Source of the DNA: Pukyongia sp.
GTDB taxonomy: Bacteria > Bacteroidota > Bacteroidia > Flavobacteriales > Flavobacteriaceae
NCBI GenBank assembly: GCA_030148705.1
Contig: JASBSY010000018.1
Span: 62,001-126,000, forward strand
Length of the DNA stretch: 64,000 nt
Reading direction: 5' to 3'
Shown here: positions 33,377 through 43,453 of the stretch, piece by piece
Position numbering within the stretch: position 1 is the stretch's first letter
Layout of the letters: each line of letters starts with the position of its first letter
The notes under the pieces: model-generated
Databases searched by the model: none
What the model was told of the DNA's origin: nothing
What the model saw: only the letters and a program-made list of their open reading frames with translations
Translations under genes and position numbers: made by a program

Positions 33377-33967
33377 ATACTCTTTGGGAAATAACAGTTT
33401 TATGTTCTCGTACGAGTCATTGAGAGCAGCCTGCGTTTTTTCGAAGTTCTTCCAGCGCACCTTTTTAATCCCTTCACTTGGTTCGGGAATAAGCGGGCCC
33501 TCGTAGGTGGAATACATTTCGAACCAATAGGTGATCTTCAGTTTAAATTTTTCGTTTCTCCTGAAAATATGATAGGTCTTGGTGATAAAGCGCTTTACGT
33601 GCAGATCCTGTACCCCCGTTTCTTCTATCGTCTCCCTGATTGCTGCCTCTTCGTGGGTCTCTCCTTTCTCTACTTTTCCCTTCGGAAGGTCCCATTTCTT
33701 ATTTCTTCTTATAAAGAGTATTTCGCGTTTATCGTTAAATACCATCCCCCCTCCTGCTTCAACTACCGGTAATTTCTTCCGAAGGAATCGCTCTAATTTT
33801 TCGGGATTCTTATGATAGAGATTCACGTACAGCAACTCGCCGTTATTGATCTTGGTGATAAGCTTCTTAAACTTCGCAAGTTTCAGGGGAATAGAGGTAT
33901 ACTGCTTTCCAATTTTTTTCTCTGTAGAGAGAATAATGGGAATTTCATTGACAAAAACTTTATACAT
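33344..33967 (-). CDS. NUDIX hydrolase
   Basis: 207 residues from ATG 33967; an upstream ATG at 34000 is possible but would overlap pyrE, and homologues begin MYKVFVNEIPIILS. The NUDIX box starts GKVEKGETHEEAA and ends with REtIEETGV, containing the metal-binding glutamates (about residues 105-127). The N-terminal ~65 residues form a separate small domain. The nucleotide substrate is unknown. Its start codon lies only seven bases from that of divergent pyrE. Confidence 0.88.
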   Translation of the reverse strand: MYKVFVNEIPIILSTEKKIGKQYTSIPLKLAKFKKLITKINNGELLYVNLYHKNPEKLERFLRKKLPVVEAGGGMVFNDKREILFIRRNKKWDLPKGKVEKGETHEEAAIRETIEETGVQDLHVKRFITKTYHIFRRNEKFKLKITYWFEMYSTYEGPLIPEPSEGIKKVRWKNFEKTQAALNDSYENIKLLFPKEYLTTHPNDRIA

Positions 33968-33970
33968 TTG
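33963..33970 (+). promoter_or_regulatory. -7 box of pyrE, inside the NUDIX start
   Basis: TACATTTG matches TAnnTTTG and ends four bases before the pyrE ATG at 33975, so transcription should start at the start codon. The box overlaps the first codon of the divergent NUDIX gene. Confidence 0.55.
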
Positions 33971-33974
33971 CAGT

Positions 33975-34643
33975 ATGATTAAAAATAAAGAAACAGCCAA
34001 AAAAACAGCTGAATTACTGCTGCAAATTAATGCAATAAAATTACAACCACAAAACCCTTTTCAATGGGCCTCGGGTTGGAAATCCCCAATATACTGCGAC
34101 AACCGTATAACCCTTTCATATCCTATGATCAGGAACTACCTGAGAGAGGAATTAGCCAGGCAGATAGAAAGCATTTACGGCAGGCCCGACATGATCGCCG
34201 GAGTTGCTACAGGAGCCATTGGTATCGGAGCTTTGGTAGCCGATTATCTGAACCTTCCGTTTTGCTATGTGCGGCCGGAAGCCAAACAACACGGAAGGAA
34301 GAATAAGATCGAAGGTTATGTGGAATCACATCAGAGTGTAGTCGTGGTGGAAGACCTCATCAGCACGGGAAAAAGCAGCCTGATGGCAGTAGAGGCTTTG
34401 AGGGAATCCGAGCTAAACGTAAAAGGCATGGTTGCCATTTTCACCTATGGTTTCGACCTTGCGGAAACCAATTTCAAAGCTGCCGGGGTGCAGTTGAATA
34501 CCCTGAGTAATTACACCCATGTGCTGGAAACAGCCGAAAATTCAGGTTATATAAATGCGGAGCAAGCTGCCTTGCTGGCCGACTGGCGAAAGGATCCCGA
34601 CAACTGGGACCCGAAGATTACCCTCGATCTGGAAAATCAATAA
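33975..34643 (+). CDS. pyrE: Orotate phosphoribosyltransferase
   Basis: Makes OMP from orotate and PRPP. 222 residues from the ATG at 33975; earlier in-frame ATGs lie in the divergent NUDIX gene. The PRPP loop reads VVVVEDLISTGKSS (about residues 116-130), and PFQWASGWKSPIYCDNR is the orotate-side signature. A Lys-rich loop RPEAKQHGRKNKIEG is the mobile catalytic loop. It is followed after 23 bases by an SRPBCC protein, a pairing that recurs in Flavobacteriaceae. Confidence 0.96.
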   Translation: MIKNKETAKKTAELLLQINAIKLQPQNPFQWASGWKSPIYCDNRITLSYPMIRNYLREELARQIESIYGRPDMIAGVATGAIGIGALVADYLNLPFCYVRPEAKQHGRKNKIEGYVESHQSVVVVEDLISTGKSSLMAVEALRESELNVKGMVAIFTYGFDLAETNFKAAGVQLNTLSNYTHVLETAENSGYINAEQAALLADWRKDPDNWDPKITLDLENQ

Positions 34644-34666
34644 TTAAAAAAAGCTCCCAAACTGTT

Positions 34667-35059
34667 ATGAAACTGGAAAGTAAAAAAGTGGTGGTACAGA
34701 AACCTGCGCAAGAGCTCTGCGCATTTCTTACCGATGTAAAGAATTTTGAAACCCTGATGCCCGAAAATATCAGCAAATTTGAAGTATTAAGTGATTCATC
34801 CTTTGTTTTCGCCTTAAAGGGAATGCCCGAGATCGGCTTGGAAATAAAGGAAGTAGATGCTCCCAACAAATTAGTTCTGGGTGCAATCAGTGATAAGATT
34901 CCCTTTCAGCTAACTGCAAATATTAGGGCGGTATCTGATACTACTTCTGAAGCAGAACTTGTCTTTGAAGGAGATTTCAACCCCATGATGGCTATGATGA
35001 TCAAAGGCCCGATTACCAAATTCATTGCTACGCTATCAGAAAATATGGCAGCACTCTAA
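34667..35059 (+). CDS. SRPBCC-fold protein
   Basis: 130 residues with the START/Bet v 1-like pattern: a first strand (KLESKKVVVQKPAQEL), two short helices with FLTDVKNFETLMP, a series of strands, and a long C-terminal helix (PITKFIATLSENMAAL). It probably binds a hydrophobic ligand; which one is unknown. It is downstream of pyrE on the same strand and ends four bases into convergent birA. Confidence 0.78.
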   Translation: MKLESKKVVVQKPAQELCAFLTDVKNFETLMPENISKFEVLSDSSFVFALKGMPEIGLEIKEVDAPNKLVLGAISDKIPFQLTANIRAVSDTTSEAELVFEGDFNPMMAMMIKGPITKFIATLSENMAAL

Positions 35060-35787
35060 GAGATAAGTTCGATTTCTTTTATTCTGAAATATCTCATACC
35101 AGCTTCCTCGGTTTCAACCATCAGCGCACCCGAGTTACTCACCCCCCGAATTATCCCGTTGAAACGAACACCATCGGGAGTTTGAAAAACAGATACTATA
35201 TCCCTGCGGTACAGCCGGGATTCGAAGGCAGTTTTTAATACGTGGTCCTCTTCGCTCTCAACATACTGAAGTTGTGTCCTAATTTCATTCAATACCGCAG
35301 CCATCACTTCCTGCAGGTCGAATTTTATGCCCGTCTGCAAAAAGACCGAACCGGCCTTCGGTAACCCTTCAAACCACTCCTCATTTACATTAATTCCCAC
35401 TCCTATTACGCCAGACCTGATAAAACGGCCTTTTAACTGATTTTCAATAAGGATTCCGCTAATCTTTTTGCCGGCTGACAGAATGTCGTTAGGCCATTTG
35501 ATTTTTACAGCGGGTAGTTTGAGTTCTTTTAACACATTGGCCACCCCCACAGCCACTGCATAATTCAGTGTAAATTGCCGTTCAACCGCCAGGAAATCGA
35601 ATCGCTTAAAAACACTGAATGTAAGGCTATCACCCGCTTTAGACTGCCAGTGGGAAGCATGCTGACCTCTTCCTGCGGTCTGGCTCAATGCCCATACCAC
35701 AGTATCATCCTGCAGCTGGTTTTCTGCGTTGCGCTCCAAAAGGTATGAATTGGTGGAGTGGGTGGCATTAAGTTTGATTACTTTCAA
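35056..35787 (-). CDS. birA: Biotin--[acetyl-CoA-carboxylase] ligase
   Basis: Attaches biotin to the carboxyl carrier protein of acetyl-CoA carboxylase. 243 residues, with no N-terminal DNA-binding domain, so it is the monofunctional form and not a repressor of biotin synthesis. The adenylate loop TAGRGQHASHWQ and the block VKIKWPNDILSAGKKISGIL are diagnostic. A small C-terminal SH3-like domain ends the protein. It is divergent from rsfS. Confidence 0.94.
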   Translation of the reverse strand: MKVIKLNATHSTNSYLLERNAENQLQDDTVVWALSQTAGRGQHASHWQSKAGDSLTFSVFKRFDFLAVERQFTLNYAVAVGVANVLKELKLPAVKIKWPNDILSAGKKISGILIENQLKGRFIRSGVIGVGINVNEEWFEGLPKAGSVFLQTGIKFDLQEVMAAVLNEIRTQLQYVESEEDHVLKTAFESRLYRRDIVSVFQTPDGVRFNGIIRGVSNSGALMVETEEAGMRYFRIKEIELIS

Positions 35788-35845
35788 TTGGAATTGAATT
35801 GTTTTAGTTTAATATTTAATAACGGTTCAAGAAACAAAAAAGTAA

Positions 35846-35853
35846 TAACTTTG
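35846..35853 (+). promoter_or_regulatory. Candidate -7 box of the rsfS-ftsH operon
   Basis: TAACTTTG matches TAnnTTTG and ends nine bases before the rsfS ATG at 35863, giving at most a very short leader. No clear -33 element. Confidence 0.5.
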
Positions 35854-35862
35854 CACAAATAA

Positions 35863-36243
35863 ATGATTTTAATGTCAGAGAGAGAAGTAGGAACAGATCA
35901 GCTTGTAACACAAATAATATCAGGGATTGAAGAAGTTAAGGGTCAGAATATAGAAATACTGGACCTTAGAGATATAGAGAATACAGTATGCGATTATTTT
36001 ATTATCTGCGATGGTACTTCAAACACGCAGGTAAATGCTATTGTTAATTCAGTTCAGAAGACAGTTAGCAAATCCATAAAAGAAAAACCGTGGCACATTG
36101 AAGGTGTCGACAACGCCGAATGGATACTGATGGATTACGTACACGTAGTGGTTCACGTATTTCAGAAACATATCCGTGAGTTCTATGATATTGAAGGACT
36201 GTGGGGAGATGCTAAATCGGTAAAAATTGAAACAACCTATTAA
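35863..36243 (+). CDS. rsfS: Ribosome silencing factor RsfS
   Basis: Binds ribosomal protein L14 and blocks subunit joining when nutrients are scarce. 126 residues (or 123 from the in-frame ATG at 35872, which begins MSEREVG). The core is IEILDLRDIENTVCDYFIICDGTSNTQV, followed by GVDNAEWILMDYVHVVVHVF, both hallmarks of the family. It starts a rightward operon with ftsH 14 bases downstream. Confidence 0.95.
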   Translation: MILMSEREVGTDQLVTQIISGIEEVKGQNIEILDLRDIENTVCDYFIICDGTSNTQVNAIVNSVQKTVSKSIKEKPWHIEGVDNAEWILMDYVHVVVHVFQKHIREFYDIEGLWGDAKSVKIETTY

Positions 36244-36257
36244 ATTAACAGCCCCTT

Positions 36258-38264
36258 ATGGCGAACGAAAATAAAAAACCCGAAGCGAAGAAACCTAAGT
36301 TCAATGCCTATTGGATTTATGCAGCTATTATACTTGTATTCTTAGGTATTCAGTTCTTCGGTGGCGGCAGCTGGTCTCAGCCCGCAAAAACTACCCAGGA
36401 AGAATTCCAGAATTACCTGCGCGACGGCGATGTTGAAAAGGTAGAGATTATCAATAAAAAAGTGGCCCGGGTGTATCTTACACCGGAAGCACGGACCAAG
36501 CCTGTCCACGCCGATAAGGCGGACAAAGGTTTTCTGCCTACAGCCGCGACCGACCCTTTTTACGAATTCGAGTTCGGAGATCTTCAGAACTTCGAAAACA
36601 GCATAAAACAGATTAAGAACGACAATAATCTCGATACGAAAGTGGTCTGGAACACCGACAGTAATATGTGGGGCGAACTGTTCCTTACTCTGCTGCCCTT
36701 TATCGTGATCATCGGGATATGGATCTTCATCATGAGGCGGATGTCGTCCGGTGCAGGTGGCGGAGCTGGCGGCCAAATCTTTAATATCGGTAAGTCGAAG
36801 GCCAAGCTTTTCGACGAAAAGACAGACGTTAAAACCTCGTTTAAGGATGTTGCCGGGCTGGAAGGAGCCAAGGAAGAAATACAGGAAATCGTCGATTTTC
36901 TTAAGAACCCTACAAAATATACCGCTCTTGGAGGAAAGATTCCAAAAGGTGCGTTGCTGGTAGGCCCCCCGGGAACGGGTAAAACCCTGTTGGCCAAAGC
37001 CGTGGCAGGAGAGGCAAAAGTGCCGTTCTTTTCGCTTTCAGGTTCAGATTTTGTGGAGATGTTTGTAGGGGTTGGTGCATCGCGTGTTAGAGACCTGTTT
37101 AAACAGGCAAAGGAGAAATCGCCTTCCATCATATTTATCGATGAGATAGACGCTATTGGCCGAGCCAGGGGTAAAAATAACTTCTCCGGTTCCAATGACG
37201 AACGCGAGAACACTCTGAACCAGTTGCTTACTGAAATGGATGGTTTTGGCACCAATACGAACGTGATCGTGGTAGCCGCGACCAACAGGGCCGATGTGCT
37301 GGACAAGGCATTAATGCGGGCGGGTCGTTTCGACCGACAAATCTATGTCGACCTGCCGGATGTACGGGAACGAAGAGAGATTTTTGAAGTACACCTTCGG
37401 CCAATCAAGACCGACGATACCCTTGAGCTGGATTTTCTGGCCAAGCAAACACCCGGTTTTTCCGGAGCCGATATTGCCAATGTGTGTAACGAAGCAGCAT
37501 TGATCGCAGCCAGAAAAGAAAAGAAAACAGTAGGGAAACAGGATTTCCTCGATGCGGTCGACAGGATTGTTGGCGGGCTGGAGAAAAAGAACAAGATCAT
37601 CACTCCCGATGAAAAGAAAGCCATTGCTTTCCATGAAGCCGGGCATGCTACGGTGAGCTGGATGCTGGAACACGCAGCACCACTTGTAAAAGTTACTATT
37701 GTACCTCGCGGTCAGTCCCTGGGGGCAGCCTGGTACTTGCCGGAAGAACGGCTTATCGTTCGGCCGGAACAAATGCTGGACGAAATGTGTGCCACCATGG
37801 GTGGACGTGCGGCCGAAAAAGTGATCTTCAACAAGATCTCAACCGGTGCGCTAAGCGATCTTGAAAAAGTGACCAAGCAGGCACGGGCCATGGTGACTAT
37901 TTACGGCTTGAATGAACGACTTGGTAATCTAACTTACTACGATTCCTCAGGGCAGAACGAATACGGTTTTACCAAACCCTACAGTGAAAAAACCGCCGAA
38001 TTAATCGATAAGGAAATCTCTAATCTCATCGAGTCGCAGTACGATCGTGCGGTAGAACTGCTCGAGAAACACAAGGATAAACTTACGTTGCTGGCCAATG
38101 AATTGCTGGAAAAGGAGGTAATTTTCAAAGAGAGCCTTGAACGTATCTTTGGAGAGCGCCCCTGGAAAAAGGAAGAAGTCCAGCTGGTGAAGCCTAAACA
38201 GTCTGAAGACGAGCCTGCCAAACCCGAACAGGAAGAAGACGAAGTTCCTACTAAGCAGAACTAG
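36258..38264 (+). CDS. ftsH: ATP-dependent zinc metalloprotease FtsH
   Basis: A membrane-anchored AAA+ protease for quality control. 668 residues, with membrane segments at about 17-33 and 143-160 flanking a periplasmic domain. The AAA module has Walker A GPPGTGKT (236-243), Walker [12 protein letters not shown] (291-301) and the SRH segment RAGRFDRQ. The zinc site is HEAGH (459-463). A Gly-rich linker [10 protein letters not shown] follows the second membrane segment. The C-terminal 30 residues are acidic and Pro/Lys/Glu-rich. In Bacteroidota it is regularly found, as here, beside rsfS and cdsA. Confidence 0.98.
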   Translation: MANENKKPEAKKPKFNAYWIYAAIILVFLGIQFFGGGSWSQPAKTTQEEFQNYLRDGDVEKVEIINKKVARVYLTPEARTKPVHADKADKGFLPTAATDPFYEFEFGDLQNFENSIKQIKNDNNLDTKVVWNTDSNMWGELFLTLLPFIVIIGIWIFIMRRMSSGAGGGAGGQIFNIGKSKAKLFDEKTDVKTSFKDVAGLEGAKEEIQEIVDFLKNPTKYTALGGKIPKGALLVGPPGTGKTLLAKAVAGEAKVPFFSLSGSDFVEMFVGVGASRVRDLFKQAKEKSPSIIFIDEIDAIGRARGKNNFSGSNDERENTLNQLLTEMDGFGTNTNVIVVAATNRADVLDKALMRAGRFDRQIYVDLPDVRERREIFEVHLRPIKTDDTLELDFLAKQTPGFSGADIANVCNEAALIAARKEKKTVGKQDFLDAVDRIVGGLEKKNKIITPDEKKAIAFHEAGHATVSWMLEHAAPLVKVTIVPRGQSLGAAWYLPEERLIVRPEQMLDEMCATMGGRAAEKVIFNKISTGALSDLEKVTKQARAMVTIYGLNERLGNLTYYDSSGQNEYGFTKPYSEKTAELIDKEISNLIESQYDRAVELLEKHKDKLTLLANELLEKEVIFKESLERIFGERPWKKEEVQLVKPKQSEDEPAKPEQEEDEVPTKQN

Positions 38265-38331
38265 TGGTTTTTTTGAAGGAAAAATCCTAAAAGATTAATT
38301 CTTCCGTTACTTAACTTCAATATAGATTTTA

Positions 38332-38339
38332 TATATTTG
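38332..38339 (+). promoter_or_regulatory. Candidate -7 box before the LUD gene
   Basis: TATATTTG, a full match to TAnnTTTG, 39 bases before the LUD ATG. It would allow the lipid genes to be expressed apart from ftsH. No clear -33 box. Confidence 0.45.
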
Positions 38340-38378
38340 AAGATTACACAATTATTAGAATTCCTCAACAACGCTTAA

Positions 38379-38981
38379 ATGAGTCTATTTAAAAGACTTT
38401 TAAATCCGAATTACAAATCAGAAGAAAAACTAAAAAGCTCTGATACCAGTAAATATTTCCCTGAAGAGAAGCTCCCTATAGACGAAAGGTTTACGTATCA
38501 CTTCAACAGAAACGGCGGGAAGTTCCTCTATTGTGAAAACTGGGAAGAGATTATCGAATCCTTCGATAATATACTTTTGGAAAACGATTGGTACGAACGG
38601 GATGTCTTATGCCTGGATGATAACCTGCGCTCGCGTTTCGACGGTTTTAATCTGAACTTCAACAACCAATCCTCTTCAACTTTTTTCCTGTCTGCCTGCG
38701 AATCGCTGGTTTCCAATAACGGTTCTATCTTACTCTGTTCTAATCAGGTAAAAGAAAAGAAGCTTCACGAACTGCCTTCAAATTTTGTGATCTTTGCCAC
38801 TACCAGTCAGCTGGTCGAAAATATTAGTGAAGGACTTCGGAAGATAAAATCGAAGAACAAAAGCCACATTCCCAGTAATATTACTACCATACAGGACTTC
38901 GAAACAAACAAAGAAAAGGACTTCATGAGCTACGGAAGTAGCACAAAAAACCTATATTTGCTGTTACTCGAAGACCTCTAA
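38379..38981 (+). CDS. LUD domain protein (LutC/YkgG-like)
   Basis: 200 residues. The second half resembles the LUD domain of LutC: DNLRSRFDGFNL, a Ser-rich turn (STFFLSACESLVSNNGSILLCS), then NFVIFATTSQLVENISEGL. LutC proteins take part in lactate oxidation, but no lutA or lutB genes are nearby. The consistent placement of this protein between ftsH and cdsA in Flavobacteriaceae suggests another role, which I cannot name. It is three bases upstream of cdsA, so the two are translated from the same mRNA. Confidence 0.75.
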   Translation: MSLFKRLLNPNYKSEEKLKSSDTSKYFPEEKLPIDERFTYHFNRNGGKFLYCENWEEIIESFDNILLENDWYERDVLCLDDNLRSRFDGFNLNFNNQSSSTFFLSACESLVSNNGSILLCSNQVKEKKLHELPSNFVIFATTSQLVENISEGLRKIKSKNKSHIPSNITTIQDFETNKEKDFMSYGSSTKNLYLLLLEDL

Positions 38982-38984
38982 TAT

Positions 38985-39788
38985 ATGAAGGAACTTATTG
39001 TACGTTCTATTTCGGGCGTGCTATATATCTCAATAGTACTATTCTCAATGTTCACTTCCAGAGAATGGTTTATGGGACTCTTCCTGGTACTTGCGGCTAT
39101 CACCATCAATGAGTTTTTACGACTGATCCACCTGCGTAGCTATGTGGCATATTTGATATTGATCCTGTTCTTTTATTTTCTCAGCTACAGCATATTCGAT
39201 TTTAACGCCGTTTACCTCCTCCTCATCCTCTGTTGCTTTGTTAACCTATTCCTGCTGAAGGACCTGCTATGGACCAGCAAGATCCCCATGTTTGAGAAAA
39301 AAAAATACATAGTGGTTATCTTTTACCTGATAAGCGGTTTTATATTTCTCACCCTTATCCCGAATCATTCCGGGGATTTCGTTCCCCAGACTATTGTTGG
39401 GGTGTTTGTCCTGGTTTGGAGTAATGATTCATTTGCTTATTTAATCGGTAAGAATTTCGGGAAACATAAACTACTGGAACGGATCTCACCAAAAAAAACC
39501 GTAGAAGGGTTCTTAGGAGGATTACTCGGTTCTGTGTTCGCCGGATTTATTATCTTTAGTTACCTGGATTTTTACCCTCTGTGGATGTGGCTCACCATGG
39601 CGGTAATCGCCTCATTCTTTGGTACAATTGGCGACCTCATCCAATCGAAGTTCAAACGCCAGGCAGGGGTTAAAGACAGTGGAATCCTGATGCCCGGGCA
39701 TGGAGGGCTGTACGACAGGCTGGATAGTATAGTTTACAGCAGTCCGTTTATTTATGCATTTTTAGAAATTTCAAACTATGTTTCATAA
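38985..39788 (+). CDS. cdsA: Phosphatidate cytidylyltransferase
   Basis: Makes CDP-diacylglycerol, the precursor of phospholipids. A 267-residue membrane protein with about seven helices. The signature lies near the C terminus: FKRQAGVKDSGILMPGHGG followed by LYDRLDS. The earlier block SPKKTVEGFLGGLLGS is also typical. Its stop overlaps the start of psd by 11 bases, indicating coupled translation. Confidence 0.95.
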   Translation: MKELIVRSISGVLYISIVLFSMFTSREWFMGLFLVLAAITINEFLRLIHLRSYVAYLILILFFYFLSYSIFDFNAVYLLLILCCFVNLFLLKDLLWTSKIPMFEKKKYIVVIFYLISGFIFLTLIPNHSGDFVPQTIVGVFVLVWSNDSFAYLIGKNFGKHKLLERISPKKTVEGFLGGLLGSVFAGFIIFSYLDFYPLWMWLTMAVIASFFGTIGDLIQSKFKRQAGVKDSGILMPGHGGLYDRLDSIVYSSPFIYAFLEISNYVS

Positions 39789-40428
39789 AGAAGGTCACAA
39801 CATCATTCTCTTTGCCCTCGTATTTTGTATATCATTAGTATTAATAGTGGATATGAACGTGGCAGACCCGGTTATCAAATATTCCTTGATAGCGGTCTTT
39901 ATAATCGCTCTTATATTAATTCTGCAGTTTTTCAGAAACCCGAAAAGGACGTTCGAACCTAATACCTCTCAGGTCCTTTCCCCTGTAGACGGTAAGGTAG
40001 TGGTGATTGAAGAGGTTTTTGAAAAAGAATACTTCAATGACAAACGGATTCAAATCTCGGTATTTATGTCACCGCTTAATGTTCATGTTACCCGATATCC
40101 GGTGGGCGGAAAAGTGGTTTTCAGTAAATATCACAAAGGAAAATACCTGGTGGCCTGGCATCCAAAATCCAGTGAAGAAAACGAGCGTACAACCGTGGTG
40201 GTTCGGTCGGAAGAATTTGGAGATGTCTTACACAGACAAATTGCAGGAGCCATGGCCAAACGAATCGTAAATTATGCAAAGGAGGGAGAAAGCGTAAACC
40301 AGTCGGACGACAGTGGATTTATAAAATTCGGCTCCCGGGTTGATGTTTTTCTGCCTTTGGATGCTAAAATCAACGTATCATTAAACCAGAAAGTAAAAGG
40401 CGGGATTAGCATACTGGCTTCCAAATAA
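39778..40428 (+). CDS. psd: Phosphatidylserine decarboxylase (short proenzyme)
   Basis: Makes phosphatidylethanolamine from phosphatidylserine. 216 residues, the short class that is anchored by an N-terminal membrane segment (about 10-55). The body holds VLSPVDGKVVVIEEV and VFMSPLNVHVTRYPV. The self-cleavage site is the Gly-Ser in FIKFGSRVDVFLP near the C terminus, which yields the pyruvoyl group. It overlaps cdsA and is followed by an acyl-CoA-binding protein, so the operon is devoted to lipids. Confidence 0.95.
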   Translation: MFHKEGHNIILFALVFCISLVLIVDMNVADPVIKYSLIAVFIIALILILQFFRNPKRTFEPNTSQVLSPVDGKVVVIEEVFEKEYFNDKRIQISVFMSPLNVHVTRYPVGGKVVFSKYHKGKYLVAWHPKSSEENERTTVVVRSEEFGDVLHRQIAGAMAKRIVNYAKEGESVNQSDDSGFIKFGSRVDVFLPLDAKINVSLNQKVKGGISILASK

Positions 40429-40430
40429 CA

Positions 40431-40697
40431 ATGGCAACTTCCGAACTTGATATCGCATTTCAAAAGGCTGTAGAAAGTATCAACCAACATACCGAGCCAT
40501 TTCCTGCAGATGTACTCTTAAGGCTATATGCTTACTATAAGCGAGCCACCAACGACGAGGTGAGGCCAAGAAGTGATAAGCCGCTTATTGACGCCTTTAA
40601 GACAAATGCGCTGTTCCAGACTCGTCACCTCACGGTTGAGGAGGCCAAACAGCTGTATATCGACGCTGTAAACACTTATTTCATCTATCGGAAATAA
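40431..40697 (+). CDS. Acyl-CoA-binding protein
   Basis: 88 residues of the four-helix ACBP family: LDIAFQKAVESINQ, then LRLYAYYKRATNDEV (the conserved YKxAT helix), and a final LYIDAVNTYF. It binds long-chain acyl-CoA and buffers or delivers it. ACBP is patchy in bacteria. Position directly behind psd, two bases away, points to phospholipid acyl supply. It ends next to the convergent stop of valS. Confidence 0.9.
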   Translation: MATSELDIAFQKAVESINQHTEPFPADVLLRLYAYYKRATNDEVRPRSDKPLIDAFKTNALFQTRHLTVEEAKQLYIDAVNTYFIYRK

Positions 40698-43328
40698 TTA
40701 CCGAAGACTGGCCAGGCTGGCTTCAAGTGTCTCTATCTTAGCCAGGGCGTCTGCTTCCTTGGTACGTTCCATGGCCACTACTTTTTCCGGAGCCCCCTTC
40801 ACAAACTTCTCATTGCCCAGTTTCTTCTGAACGCTCTTCAGGAATCCGCGTGTGTAGTTCAATTCTTCGGTGATCTTTGCTATCTCCTCTTCCACATCGA
40901 TCGCTCCTGCGATAGGGACAAAGTACTCATTCGATTTTACCCTAAAGGTCAGGGCTCCGTCCAGTGCTTCTGAAATATAGTATAATTCCGAAATGTTCCC
41001 CAGCTTTTTAATCACGGCATCGAAGGTTTCCGGAGCATTTTCAGAATTGATCACAGAAAGTTCGATGGTCTCTTTAAATGCAATATTCTTTGTCTTTCTG
41101 ATGGTTCTAATTCCCGATATTACCTCTTTGGCGAATTCAAACTCCCGGATTAACTCGTTGTTGTAGTCCGACATCTTCGGCCATGATGCAACGATTAGTG
41201 CCTCTTCCTTACTGCGGGTTGCAATATGCTGCCAGATCTCTTCAGAAACAAATGGAACGAAGGGGTGCAATAACTTCAGGTTATTCTCAAGAATCTCAAT
41301 TATGGCAGAATGAGTAGTCGAATCGATAGGTTTTCCATAAGCGGGTTTCACCATCTCGAGTAACCAGGAACAGAAATCATCCCATACCAGTTTGTAGGTT
41401 GCCATAAGCGCATCACTGATACGATACTTGCCGTAATGATCCTCAATCTCACTCAACACCTTGTTGAACTTGTTCCGGTACCACTGCAATGCTATGCCGG
41501 TGGCTTCGGCAGGGGGCTTTTCTTCAGAAATTTCCCAACCATCTACAAGCCTGGAGGCGTTCCATATCTTGTTCACAAAGGCACTCCCCTGCTTACAGAG
41601 TTCTTCATCAAACATCAGGTCGTTTCCTGCCGGAGAGCTTAACAGCATTCCAACCCTTACGCCATCTGCTCCATACTGATCCATAAGTTCGATGGGATCC
41701 GGGGAATTCCCCAGAGATTTACTCATCTTTCGGCGTTGTTTATCCCTAACAATACCGGTTAGATAAACGTTTTCAAAAGGTTTTTCATCCCGGTATTCGT
41801 AGCCGGCTATGATCATACGCGCTACCCAGAAAAACAGTATTTCCGGAGCCGTAACCAGGTCGTTGGTGGGATAGTAATACTTAATATCCTCATTTTCGGG
41901 CTCTAATATGCCGTTGAATACGCTAATAGGCCACAGCCATGAGGAAAACCAGGTATCGAGCACATCACCGTCCTGAGTAAGATTCATGGCGGTGAGATCA
42001 GAGTTCCCCGATTTCTCCTTTGCAAGCTCTAATGCCTCTTCTTTTGTTGCTGCAACAACAAAGTCTTCTTTGCCCTTACCGTAGTAATAAGCCGGAATCC
42101 GGTGTCCCCACCACAATTGGCGCGATATATTCCAGTCGCGCACATTCTCCATCCAGTGTTTGTAGGTATTCAGGAATTTTTCAGGCACCAGGTTCACCTC
42201 GCCTTCAACCACGGCATCCAGTGCCGGTTGGGCAAGCTCTTTCATTTTAAGAAACCACTGATCACTTAATTTAGGCTCTATTACCGCGCCTGTTCGCTCA
42301 CTGGTTCCTACTTTGTTGGTATAAGGCTCAATTTTGGCAATAAGCCCAAGATCTTTTAATTCCTGCACTATTTCTTTTCGTACCTCGAAGCGATCTTTCC
42401 CTTCGTAATGAAGGCCATAACTGTTCAGGGTAGCGTCGTCGTTAAAAATATCCACGACTTCAAGCCCGTGTTTATCCCCGAGCATCTTGTCGTTTTCGTC
42501 GTGGGCCGGAGTGACCTTCAGGCAGCCGGTTCCAAATTCCACAGTGACGTATTCATCTTCAATAATGGGTACCACCCGTTTACAGATTGGAACGATTACG
42601 CGTTTGCCCTTTAAATGTGCGTAACGCTCGTCTCCGGGGTTTATACACACAGCCGTATCTCCAAGAATGGTTTCGGGCCTGGTTGTGGCGATGGTAACTA
42701 CATCCTTACTGCCTTCAATCTCGTAGTTGATATGATAAAGGCTTCCTTGTTTTTCTTCGTAGTTTACCTCTTCATCAGACAAGGTGGTCTGGGCTTGAGG
42801 ATCCCAGTTTACCATTCGGTAACCCCTGTAGATCTTACCTTTTTTGTACAGATCTACAAAGACTTTGATCACCGATTCGGACAGATCGTCGTCCATGGTG
42901 AACTTGGTTCGGTTCCAATCGCAGCTAGCCCCCAGTTTTTTTAATTGTTCGAGGATGATGCCTCCGTGCTTATGCGTCCATTCCCAGGCATGTTCGATGA
43001 ATTCTTCCCTACTGATATCCGATTTCGAAATACCCTCTGCCTGTAATTTGTTCACTACTTTGGCCTCCGTGGCGATGGAGGCATGGTCCGTTCCGGGCAC
43101 CCAGCAGGCATTATAGCCCAGTAATCGCGCTCTTCTTATCAGGACATCCTGTATGGTATTATTTAGCATATGACCCATATGGAGTACTCCGGTGACATTT
43201 GGCGGCGGGATAACTATGGTATAAGGGGTCCGATCGTCTACTTCAGAGTGAAAATATCCATTTTCCATCCAATAGGCGTACCACTTGTCTTCCACGCTTT
43301 TGGCACTGTATTTTGCCGCTAAACCCAT
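40698..43328 (-). CDS. valS: Valine--tRNA ligase
   Basis: Charges tRNA-Val. 876 residues, a class I synthetase. The HIGH-type motif is [14 protein letters not shown] (about 41-54) and the KMSKS motif [13 protein letters not shown] (about 535). A CP1 editing domain lies between them, recognisable by [13 protein letters not shown]. The C-terminal ~60 residues form the coiled coil typical of ValRS. It is transcribed alone; a candidate -7 box lies at 43357-43364. Confidence 0.98.
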   Translation of the reverse strand: MGLAAKYSAKSVEDKWYAYWMENGYFHSEVDDRTPYTIVIPPPNVTGVLHMGHMLNNTIQDVLIRRARLLGYNACWVPGTDHASIATEAKVVNKLQAEGISKSDISREEFIEHAWEWTHKHGGIILEQLKKLGASCDWNRTKFTMDDDLSESVIKVFVDLYKKGKIYRGYRMVNWDPQAQTTLSDEEVNYEEKQGSLYHINYEIEGSKDVVTIATTRPETILGDTAVCINPGDERYAHLKGKRVIVPICKRVVPIIEDEYVTVEFGTGCLKVTPAHDENDKMLGDKHGLEVVDIFNDDATLNSYGLHYEGKDRFEVRKEIVQELKDLGLIAKIEPYTNKVGTSERTGAVIEPKLSDQWFLKMKELAQPALDAVVEGEVNLVPEKFLNTYKHWMENVRDWNISRQLWWGHRIPAYYYGKGKEDFVVAATKEEALELAKEKSGNSDLTAMNLTQDGDVLDTWFSSWLWPISVFNGILEPENEDIKYYYPTNDLVTAPEILFFWVARMIIAGYEYRDEKPFENVYLTGIVRDKQRRKMSKSLGNSPDPIELMDQYGADGVRVGMLLSSPAGNDLMFDEELCKQGSAFVNKIWNASRLVDGWEISEEKPPAEATGIALQWYRNKFNKVLSEIEDHYGKYRISDALMATYKLVWDDFCSWLLEMVKPAYGKPIDSTTHSAIIEILENNLKLLHPFVPFVSEEIWQHIATRSKEEALIVASWPKMSDYNNELIREFEFAKEVISGIRTIRKTKNIAFKETIELSVINSENAPETFDAVIKKLGNISELYYISEALDGALTFRVKSNEYFVPIAGAIDVEEEIAKITEELNYTRGFLKSVQKKLGNEKFVKGAPEKVVAMERTKEADALAKIETLEASLASLR

Positions 43329-43356
43329 ATTTTGGTCTGATTTTTGAAATAATAAG

Positions 43357-43364
43357 CAAAAGTA
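43357..43364 (-). promoter_or_regulatory. Candidate -7 box of valS
   Basis: TACTTTTG on the minus strand matches TAnnTTTG, giving a leader of about 24 bases. No -33 box is evident. Confidence 0.45.
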
Positions 43365-43453
43365 GGCATATCTGCAGGATTATAAAAGTGAATAACTTAT
43401 TTTGCAGGTTGTATAAAAGATGGCTAAATTAGCTATCCAAAATTTATGTAATT

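Noticed and set aside
36584-37306. 240-residue open frame opposite ftsH
   Set aside because: An antisense frame in the conserved AAA region; Ser/Pro-rich composition of a shadow, no independent support.
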